NCBI GenBank assembly: GCA_902789555.1
Contig: CADAOF010000011.1
Location: 1 to 64,000 of the forward strand
Source of the DNA: an uncultured Lachnospiraceae bacterium
GTDB taxonomy: Bacteria > Bacillota > Clostridia > Lachnospirales > Lachnospiraceae
Reading direction: 5' to 3'
Length of the DNA stretch: 64,000 nucleotides
Positions 25,068 through 31,516 of this stretch are shown piece after piece. The notes beneath the pieces are model-generated. The model did not search any database and was not told the origin of the DNA. It saw only the letters and a program-made list of their open reading frames with translations. A program made the position numbers and the translations under genes. Each line of letters starts with the position of its first letter. Position 1 is the first letter of the stretch.

Positions 25068-25826
25068 ATGCATCAGGCTAGTGTTATCGCGCTGACCGGC
25101 AAGGGCGGGGTCGGCAAGACGTCGCTGTCTGCCGCCATCGTGAGAGTTTTAACGGAAGCGCATCCTGAGGCGAAAATACTGGCGATCGACGCGGACCCGG
25201 CCATTGGCCTTTCCGTGGCTCTTGGCGTGGACGTAAAAGAAACGCTGGACGAGATCAGGCTGCGCGTCGCGAAGGACGTGACCGAAGGCCTGCAGGATAC
25301 GCAGGATATTCTCGCGGAAGCGAAATTCCGTATTTTCGAAGCGATGCAGGAACAGAAAGGCTTTGCCTTTTTAGCGATCGGGCGCCCCGAGGCGGCCGGC
25401 TGTTACTGCGCCATAAATACGTATCTCAGGCAGGTAATCAGCCTGCTCGTGAATGAATTCGACTACGTCGTCATCGACGGCGAGGCGGGCATCGAACAGA
25501 TCAACCGCCGCGTCATGGAGAAGGTGACGCATCTTCTGTGCGTCTCGGACCAGAGCCGGAAGGGCATCCAGATCATCTCCACGATCAAGGAGGTCTCGGA
25601 CAGCCTGGTCGCGGCCGATAAGGTCGGCGCGGTCTTAAACCGCGTGCTCCTGCCCGAGCGAATCACCGAGACCGAGATCGGCGGCGTCCCGCTCATCGCC
25701 GTCATCCCGCCGGATCCCGCCCACGCGGAAAACGACATCGAAGGAAAGAGCGTCTTCGACCTGCCTGACGACTCCGTCATCCTCGCCGGCGCAAGAGAGA
25801 TCCTGAGGAAAATGGAAATCTCATAA
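25068..25826 (+). CDS. CooC-type nickel-insertion ATPase (MinD/SIMIBI family)
   Basis: 252 residues behind AAGGAG. Deviant Walker A GKGGVGKTS starts at residue 11; LAIDADPAIGL is the Walker A'-like switch and VVIDGEAGIEQINR the Walker B region. The layout fits CooC/AcsF-type ATPases, which help load nickel into CO dehydrogenase or acetyl-CoA synthase. No CODH catalytic gene is in the window, but the genes downstream include an ACS-like protein and a CooT-type protein. It is separated from the dehydratase genes by 271 bp holding a dispersed repeat and a weak hairpin, so it may be a separate transcript. Confidence 0.8.
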   Translation: MHQASVIALTGKGGVGKTSLSAAIVRVLTEAHPEAKILAIDADPAIGLSVALGVDVKETLDEIRLRVAKDVTEGLQDTQDILAEAKFRIFEAMQEQKGFAFLAIGRPEAAGCYCAINTYLRQVISLLVNEFDYVVIDGEAGIEQINRRVMEKVTHLLCVSDQSRKGIQIISTIKEVSDSLVAADKVGAVLNRVLLPERITETEIGGVPLIAVIPPDPAHAENDIEGKSVFDLPDDSVILAGAREILRKMEIS

Positions 25827-25840
25827 AACTGCCGCCGCCC

Positions 25841-25863
25841 GGCGGACGCCCCGTCCGCCCTTT
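25841..25863 (+). terminator. weak hairpin after the CooC-like gene
   Basis: GGCGGAC / GTCCGCC stem with a 5-base loop followed by CTTTC; only a few Ts, so termination may be partial. Confidence 0.35.
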
Positions 25864-25965
25864 CACAGGACCTCAGTCCTGAAAAGGGAAAGGATGCGAT
25901 TAAGATTATCAGCGCCGAGCGCATCGGACATTTTTTGCTTTTCCTTACCGCGAGCGCGCCCGAAA

Positions 25966-26060
25966 TGTTCTTTTGAGGCGACTTTGAAGCGAAGCGGAAC
26001 GGAGCCGAGAAAGAATATTCGAGGCAGCGAGCAGGATAGCTTAAGTCCGGACGCGAGGCG
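25966..26060 (+). repeat. dispersed intergenic repeat, copy B
   Basis: Core GCGACTTTGAAGCGAAGCGG then AACGGAGCCGAGAAAGA at 25978-26014, one base different from copy A at 15911-15960 (opposite strand). The module CCGGACGCGAGGCG follows at 26047-26060. It lies in the leader of the dehydratase genes; an in-frame open stretch from 25894 into the gene runs through the repeat and is not taken as coding. Confidence 0.75.
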
Positions 26061-26097
26061 CAGCGAATACACGTACATTTTTAGGAAGGGAGGTCCT

Positions 26098-27297
26098 ATG
26101 AAAGATCTCAAATACCTGATCGAATTTGAAAACCTGCTGGAGGACGCGGACAACGCCCTGGTCCGGCAGGCGCAGGAGGAAGGAGGGATCGCGGTCGGCT
26201 ATACCTGCTACCACATGCCGGAAGTGCTCTGCAACGTGGGCAAGGCCTTCTCGGTGCGCATCCGCGCGCCGCGCACGGGCAGCATCGATATCGCCACCTA
26301 CTACATGTCCAACTACACCTGCGAGTACGCCAGGTCTCTGCTCGAGAGAGCGATCGAAGGCGGCTACCAGTTCCTGGATGCGTTAGCCGGCGTTGACGCC
26401 TGCTCCGCCATGAACCGCTGCTACGAGCACATGGAGATCCTGAACTGCAACACAAAGCCGAATTTCTTCGTCAGCCACTGTGACATCCCGTATAAGGTGG
26501 AAACTTATACCGTGGAGCAGATGCGCACCCAGATGCGGCTGCATCTCCTGGATGAGCTGACGGCGCGCTACGGCGTGGACACCTCCGACGAAGCCCTGCT
26601 GAAGGCTGTCGAGGAACACAACGAAGTCTGCCGCATCATCACCGAGATCGGCAACCTCAGGAAGCTGCCGAACCCGCCGGTCACCGGTTACGAATTCCAC
26701 GTGATCGTTCTGGCAAGCTACTGCTGCCCGAAGGCCCTCATCCTGCCGAAGCTCCGCGAAACGCTGGAGGAGATCAGGAACCGTGAAGTGGATGAAAAAC
26801 CGAAGTTCCGCGCAAGAGTCGCGGTGGTGGGCAGCGAGATCGACGACCTCGACTTCACCCGCCTGCTGGAAGATTCCGGCGCTCTGGTCGTGGCCGACCG
26901 CTACTGCTACGGCTCGACGCCCGGCCGCGAGGAGATCGTGATCAACGAAGGCGAGGACATCCTCACCCAGATCGTGCGGCACTACATGAAGACCTCCGAA
27001 TGCGCGCGCTACATGAGCGAAGAAAAGATCACGCAGCGCCGCGAGACGGCCGACCGCCTGGCCCGTGAATACGGCGCGGACGGCATCGTCTACGAGCAGA
27101 TGAAGTTCTGCGATTTCTGGGCCTTCGAGCGTCCGCTTGCCAGCCACATCCTGCACGATGAGTACGGCTGGCCGGTGCTGTCGATCGACCGTCCGTACAA
27201 CGTCCGCAACTCCGGACAGCTCCGCACCCGTTTCCAGGCCTTCGTGGAAGCACTGGAGATCAAGCGGATCCACGCGGAAGAGGAGGCAAGAGCATGA
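26098..27297 (+). CDS. 2-hydroxyacyl-CoA dehydratase-family short subunit (cluster 2)
   Basis: 399 residues from the ATG at 26098, 4 bases after GGGAGGT. Paralogue of the 402-residue protein of cluster 1 along its full length. Cys-bearing family blocks are conserved: GYTCYHMPEVLCNVGKAFSV, NYTCEYARSLLERAIEGGY, VGSEIDDLDFTRLLEDSGAL, ADRYCYGSTPGREE and EQMKFCDFWAFERP. It probably binds a [4Fe-4S] cluster and pairs with the long subunit, whose ATG overlaps its stop (ATGA). The substrate is unknown. The true start is fixed by the ribosome binding site and by alignment with cluster 1. Confidence 0.85.
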   Translation: MKDLKYLIEFENLLEDADNALVRQAQEEGGIAVGYTCYHMPEVLCNVGKAFSVRIRAPRTGSIDIATYYMSNYTCEYARSLLERAIEGGYQFLDALAGVDACSAMNRCYEHMEILNCNTKPNFFVSHCDIPYKVETYTVEQMRTQMRLHLLDELTARYGVDTSDEALLKAVEEHNEVCRIITEIGNLRKLPNPPVTGYEFHVIVLASYCCPKALILPKLRETLEEIRNREVDEKPKFRARVAVVGSEIDDLDFTRLLEDSGALVVADRYCYGSTPGREEIVINEGEDILTQIVRHYMKTSECARYMSEEKITQRRETADRLAREYGADGIVYEQMKFCDFWAFERPLASHILHDEYGWPVLSIDRPYNVRNSGQLRTRFQAFVEALEIKRIHAEEEARA

Positions 27298-29078
27298 GCA
27301 AGATCAAATATCCCGATCCGAAATTCTTCCGCATGAAGGACCATATTGACTGGAAGGCCCAGGCGGCAAACCTGAAGGAAGTCGGCGGCATCATCGGCGG
27401 CATGCTGAAGGAGACCGACTGGAAGGGCGTTGCCAAAGCCATGGGGAACGAATGGAAGGCCTTCGGCAAGCGCGCGAAGATGGAAGCCGGCCTGTTCGCG
27501 AAGATGACGAACGAAGAACGCCTGGATTGGCTCTTAAACGGTGAAAAGCAGCTCGGCAAGCTTTACCGGAACGGCAAGATGGCTACCGTCCGCCGCGAAT
27601 GGAGGGGCCTTAAGGACACCGCCTACGACTATTATGAATGGCTCCGCATGTGGGGAATGCTGCTTTCGACCTTCTCCAAGGACCTCATCCCGGCCCTGAA
27701 CGGCGCGGTCCACTATCGCTGGATGATCTCTTACTTCTGCTGCCATTCCTTCATGGACAAGAATACGCTCGGCCTGCGCGGCAACGCACTCAAGATGCAC
27801 CACGAGCTGATCTACGCGATCTTCCGCTACGTAGCGGAAAACCTGGTGCTCCTCATGAAGAGCGACGAAAAGAACGGCAACTCCACCGATCTTTCCAAGA
27901 AGATCGTACTGCTTGACGAAATGACCATGGCGCAGATCATGGCCGGCTTCCCGGATCTGGTAGGCATCCCGTATCAGCTGATGCCGGTGTTCCTGCTGTC
28001 CGAGATCGACCAGCTTGCCTGCATGCCGTACATCGACGCCGTCGAAAGCTACGGCCTGCCGTCCGACACCTGCCCGGTCCCGACCTCCGAATGCGGCGCC
28101 TGCGTCATCGACGCCCTGCCGCACATGGGCGCCTGCTTCATTTCCAGCTCGATGCCCTGCGACGGATCCGTCATGGCCTCGTCCTACACGAGCCGCCGCT
28201 TCAAGGATCTGCCGACCTACCACCTCTGCTTCCCGGTCCGCTACGAGGACGAATCCTCCATGCAGGCGGCCGTGGCAGACATCAAGGGCTGCATCAAATT
28301 TATCGAAGAGCAGACCGGTGCGAAATGGAGCTGGGACGCTTACTTCGCCGCCATGAAGCGCTTCAACAAGGAAACGCAGTATGAGCTGCAGAAGTGGGAA
28401 GTCAACCAGACGCCGTACCCGCAGCTGATCGGCCCGTGCTACGAGCTGTTCCGCAAGTGGAACTACGAGATGGACGGCGGCCTCGATCCGCGCATCCTGA
28501 ATACCTTCAAGAAGGTCGACAAGATCATGATGGAAGCGTATTCGAAGAAGGAAGAGCCGTGGCGCGGCAAGATGCGCCACCGCGCGATCGTCTGGAGCGT
28601 GCCGGCGCATTACTACGCCAACTTCTCCAACTGGCTGGCCAACTGCTGGGGCATCAACGTGCTCGTGGAAATGGAGAGCCTGAACTTCACGAAGCCGCTC
28701 GAGACCGAAGATCCTGAAGAAGCTTTGAAGGACATGGCGAGACTCTACGAGCGCATGGTCATGCGCCGTCACACGAACGGCGGCTACGACCACGTGCTGA
28801 CCGAACTCTGGCGCCAGGTCGAGATTTGGAAGCCGGACATCGTCATCATGTACCAGCACGTTTCCTGCAAGAACATGTCCACGCTGAACGGCCTCTTCGA
28901 CGATCAGGCGAGAGAACACGGCGTGCGCCTCATCTGGATCGAACACGACCTGATGGATCCGCGCACCGTTTCCCGCAAGGACATGCGCGCGAAGGTCAAC
29001 GAATACATGCGCACGGTCATGCGCGAAGAGCCGCTTGATCCGTCGCTCGTGGACTTCGAGGACGACGCCAGCTGGTAA
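27294..29078 (+). CDS. 2-hydroxyacyl-CoA dehydratase-family long subunit (cluster 2)
   Basis: 594 residues, again ~200 longer than standard HgdB-type subunits. The charged N-terminal ~95 residues are variable, then REWRGLKDTAYDYYEWL starts a region shared with cluster 1. Conserved spots include SDTCPVPTSECGACV, MPCDGSVMAS, IEEQTGAKWSWD, RAIVWSVPAHYYANFSNW and QHVSCKNMS, and both paralogues end in PLDP-S/T-L-V/L-D-F-x-x-D-x-SW. Shared Cys positions likely hold the Fe-S cluster. The paralogues are well diverged, so the two clusters probably act on different substrates. Confidence 0.8.
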   Translation: MSKIKYPDPKFFRMKDHIDWKAQAANLKEVGGIIGGMLKETDWKGVAKAMGNEWKAFGKRAKMEAGLFAKMTNEERLDWLLNGEKQLGKLYRNGKMATVRREWRGLKDTAYDYYEWLRMWGMLLSTFSKDLIPALNGAVHYRWMISYFCCHSFMDKNTLGLRGNALKMHHELIYAIFRYVAENLVLLMKSDEKNGNSTDLSKKIVLLDEMTMAQIMAGFPDLVGIPYQLMPVFLLSEIDQLACMPYIDAVESYGLPSDTCPVPTSECGACVIDALPHMGACFISSSMPCDGSVMASSYTSRRFKDLPTYHLCFPVRYEDESSMQAAVADIKGCIKFIEEQTGAKWSWDAYFAAMKRFNKETQYELQKWEVNQTPYPQLIGPCYELFRKWNYEMDGGLDPRILNTFKKVDKIMMEAYSKKEEPWRGKMRHRAIVWSVPAHYYANFSNWLANCWGINVLVEMESLNFTKPLETEDPEEALKDMARLYERMVMRRHTNGGYDHVLTELWRQVEIWKPDIVIMYQHVSCKNMSTLNGLFDDQAREHGVRLIWIEHDLMDPRTVSRKDMRAKVNEYMRTVMREEPLDPSLVDFEDDASW

Positions 29079-29207
29079 AGATCTTCCCTGTCATCCCGAC
29101 ACCCGGAGGGCGTGCCTTGTGCAGGCAGGCAAAGCCCGGCGAAGGAGAAGGCAGAGAGTGCTGACATAACGCATCTTTAATGAATCATATAAAGGAGAAT
29201 ATATATC

Positions 29208-30008
29208 ATGAAATATTTCGGCGGCTGCGACGTTGGGTCGACTTACACCAAGGCAGTGATCGTGGACGAGAACGGCAAGATCGTGGCGGATACCACGATG
29301 AAGAGCAAGATCAACGCGGAAGAATCCGCGAAGCTCGCGATGGCCGAGGTCCTGAAACAGGTCGGGCTGGAGAAGTCCGAAGACCTCGCCTACCTCATCG
29401 GCACCGGCTACGGCCGCAACAAGGTCCCGTTCGCGGATGAGAACATCTCCGAGATCTCCTGCCATGCCATGGGCGTGCACGTCACGAACCCGAACGTCAA
29501 GGCTATCATCGACATCGGCGGCCAGGACATCAAGGGTATTTCCATTGATGCCGACGGCACCGTAAAGAACTTTGCCATGAACGACAAATGCGCTGCCGGT
29601 ACCGGCCGTTTCTACGAAGCCATGGCGCGCTCCTTTGAGATGAGCCTTCCGGAATTCTCGAAGCTGTCCCTGAGCGCGAAGAACGTGATCCCGATCACCG
29701 CGCAGTGCACCGTGTTTGCGGAATCCGAAGTCATCACCCTGGTCGGTGAAGGCAAGCCCATGAACGAGATCGCGGCCGGCATCCAGATGGCTGTCGCAAA
29801 ACGCTGCTTCGTCATGAGCAAGAAGGCCGGCGCGACCGATTCCATCACCCTGACCGGCGGCTGCGCGAAGAACGACGGCCTGAAGGCAGCCATCGAGCAC
29901 GTGCTGAAGCTGAAGGTCGTCGACCTGGATACCGACCCGCAGCTGATGGGAGCGCTGGGCGCAGCGGAATATGCCCGTCAGAAAGGGATGGCGAAAAAGA
30001 CCGCCTGA
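29208..30008 (+). CDS. 2-hydroxyacyl-CoA dehydratase activator ATPase (HgdC/BadF-BcrA type)
   Basis: 266 residues, normal for HgdC/FldI activators. ASKHA ATPase motifs: GGCDVGSTYTKAVIVDENGK at the start, DIGGQDIKG in the middle and LTGGCAKNDGL near the end. The Cys in NDKCAAGTGRFYE and the Cys in ITAQCTVFAESEV are those that bridge the dimer through one [4Fe-4S] cluster. The homodimer hydrolyses ATP to push one low-potential electron into the dehydratase. It is the only activator in the window, so it may serve both clusters. It lies 129 bp after the long subunit. Confidence 0.9.
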   Translation: MKYFGGCDVGSTYTKAVIVDENGKIVADTTMKSKINAEESAKLAMAEVLKQVGLEKSEDLAYLIGTGYGRNKVPFADENISEISCHAMGVHVTNPNVKAIIDIGGQDIKGISIDADGTVKNFAMNDKCAAGTGRFYEAMARSFEMSLPEFSKLSLSAKNVIPITAQCTVFAESEVITLVGEGKPMNEIAAGIQMAVAKRCFVMSKKAGATDSITLTGGCAKNDGLKAAIEHVLKLKVVDLDTDPQLMGALGAAEYARQKGMAKKTA

Positions 30009-30026
30009 GCGTGAAAGGAAAAGCGC

Positions 30027-30194
30027 ATGAAAGAATTTTTCAAAGTACTGAAGGTGGTCCTGGGGATCCTGCTGGCCCTGTGCATCGTGCTTTTCGTGGT
30101 TTATTTCTGGAATCTCGATCAGAAGCTCATGGAATGGGCCTACCGCAGAGTCAACACCATCTTTGACCGGAAGAAGACAGACATCCGGTTCTAG
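30027..30194 (+). CDS. small single-helix membrane protein linked to 2-hydroxyacyl-CoA dehydratase (cluster 2)
   Basis: 55 residues, starting 18 bp after the activator, with GAAAGGAAAAGC before ATG. One membrane helix (residues ~8-28; VLKVVLGILLALCIVLFVVY), then FWNLDQKLMEWAYRRV and a basic tail. It has the same order (basic start, helix, aromatic-LD-x-KL) as the 73-residue protein of cluster 1. Because both dehydratase loci carry one, it is likely a real, overlooked component. Function unknown; membrane anchoring of the complex or electron donor is a hypothesis. Confidence 0.65.
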   Translation: MKEFFKVLKVVLGILLALCIVLFVVYFWNLDQKLMEWAYRRVNTIFDRKKTDIRF

Positions 30195-30199
30195 CGGCA

Positions 30200-30895
30200 A
30201 TGAAGCTATACGACGCGATAATCAATGCGACAAGGGACGCGGCAGGCGGCGCGAAGCGCCTGCCGGAAAGGCCCGCCTGGCCGGATCTCGGCCGGAGCGA
30301 GCTTGTGATGCAGCGGGACGCCGCCTTTGAACTGGGCGGCTCCGGCTGCCCGTCCGTCAACTATACCTGCGTGACCACGTCGGCGCTTCCGGGCGGCGAA
30401 GGGGTATTCCTGCTGGGCCGGGATCTTCCGGAACTGAAGAAGGATACGGCCTTTGCCCGCATCGTCGTGCTGCAGACGGAGGAGATCTCGGAGGATGACG
30501 AAGGCCACGACATGATCCGCTCGATGGAATACGTGCGCTATCACGTGTTTCCGACGGGCTACATGGTCCGCGTTTCCTCAACGAGTTACGAAGAGCAGGT
30601 CCGGGTAAGCAAAGAGGCTGTTAAGCGCGGGATAAATTTTGCTGCGGTCGGCGCCGCGTACCTCGAAAAGTACAGGGCGGTGAAGGGTGTTAAGGACGCG
30701 CAGATCGTTTTCATCACCGATGAAGCGGTGGTGAAAGCCCTGCAGCCGAACGCGAAGAAGGTCGAAGACATCACGAAGACCCTCTCGCACATTCTGGACG
30801 GTCTGCCCACGGACTGCAGCCACTGCACGCTGAAGCCGGTCTGCGACGAAGTCGAGGGCATGAAGGAAATGCACCTCGGAAGGAAGAAATCATGA
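30200..30895 (+). CDS. acetyl-CoA synthase A2-domain-like protein with C-x2-C-x5-C motif
   Basis: 231 residues, soluble. From about residue 40 the order of motifs resembles the middle (A2) domain of CdhC/AcsB: FELGGSG, then FLLGRDLPEL, then EYVRYHVFPTGYMVRVSST, EEQVRVSKEAVKRGINFAAV and IVFITDEAVVKAL. A Cys cluster follows at C206, C209, C215 (DCSHCTLKPVCDEVEG), roughly where acetyl-CoA synthase has the cysteines of its A-cluster cubane, but with shorter spacing and no CGC nickel motif. So it is not a functional acetyl-CoA synthase; it may bind a metal cluster. The resemblance is from memory of the family and is moderate. The stop overlaps the next start (ATGA). The ribosome binding site is weak. 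Confidence 0.5.
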   Translation: MKLYDAIINATRDAAGGAKRLPERPAWPDLGRSELVMQRDAAFELGGSGCPSVNYTCVTTSALPGGEGVFLLGRDLPELKKDTAFARIVVLQTEEISEDDEGHDMIRSMEYVRYHVFPTGYMVRVSSTSYEEQVRVSKEAVKRGINFAAVGAAYLEKYRAVKGVKDAQIVFITDEAVVKALQPNAKKVEDITKTLSHILDGLPTDCSHCTLKPVCDEVEGMKEMHLGRKKS

Positions 30896-31299
30896 AGTAT
30901 TGCCATCACGACTATCATGGGGAGCATGACCACGGACATCACCACGAGGGCTGCTGCCATGAGCATGAGCACGACCATGACCACTGCTGTCACGAGCATG
31001 AGCACCATCACGACGAGCCGGTAAGAGATCCCGCTTCCCTGGGCGACCTGGAGAAGGCGCGTATCCTTCTTTCTCACATGCTGGATCACAATCAGCATCA
31101 CGAAGAGGAACTGGCGGCGCTCGCGAAGCGCTTTACCGACGCCGGCGACGCGGCCGCGGCAAAGAAGATCCGCTCGGCCCGAGCCCGCATGGTGGAAGCC
31201 AATCTCGCCCTGATGGAGGCCGTGAGCCTCGCCGCACCGAAAGCGGAAGAGACCTCTCCGGCGGAGAAGGAGCCCGCAGCCCCGGGACAGGAGGCGTGA
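30892..31299 (+). CDS. His-rich metal-binding protein (CooJ-like)
   Basis: 135 residues. The first 40 hold 18 His and 5 Cys (blocks such as HDHGHHHEGCCHEHEHDHDH), an obvious Ni/Zn-binding segment. Residues ~50-105 are helical (EKARILLSHMLDHNQHHEEE, LAALAKRF), and the tail is Ala/Glu/Pro-rich. CooJ of Rhodospirillum rubrum also combines a His-rich stretch with helical parts and stores nickel for CO dehydrogenase, though its His-rich part is C-terminal. Together with CooC-like and CooT-like neighbours this suggests nickel handling. GGAAGGAAGAAATC lies before the ATG. Confidence 0.7.
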   Translation: MKYCHHDYHGEHDHGHHHEGCCHEHEHDHDHCCHEHEHHHDEPVRDPASLGDLEKARILLSHMLDHNQHHEEELAALAKRFTDAGDAAAAKKIRSARARMVEANLALMEAVSLAAPKAEETSPAEKEPAAPGQEA

Positions 31300-31300
31300 C

Positions 31301-31516
31301 ATGTGCCTTTCGAACGTTTACCGCGCCTCGGACCGTGAGCTCATCATGGAACTTGCGGCGCAGATCCGGCAGGAGGCGGGGTACGTCACCGTCCGCGACC
31401 TCTTCGGCGCTTCGAAGCGCATCCCCGGAAGCGTCGCATCCGTCGACCTCGAAAACAATGTAGTACTCATTCAGACGCAGGAGGCACCTGCGGATGTTAA
31501 AAAGGAGGTAATATGA
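31301..31516 (+). CDS. cooT: CooT-family nickel-binding protein
   Basis: 71 residues beginning MCLSNVYR; the Cys at position 2 is the nickel ligand in CooT. The core VTVRDLFGASKRIPGSVASV followed by DLENNVVLIQ matches the small beta-barrel family. CooT binds nickel and supports CO dehydrogenase maturation in R. rubrum. It starts 1 bp after the His-rich gene with GGAGG upstream, and its stop overlaps the enoate reductase start by 4 bp, so all are translationally coupled. Which enzyme receives the nickel is not evident in the window. Confidence 0.8.
   Translation: MCLSNVYRASDRELIMELAAQIRQEAGYVTVRDLFGASKRIPGSVASVDLENNVVLIQTQEAPADVKKEVI

Noticed and set aside
25894-26097. 68-residue N-terminal extension of the cluster 2 short dehydratase subunit
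   Set aside because: It runs through the second repeat copy; the paralogue in cluster 1 and the GGGAGGT site fix the start at 26098.
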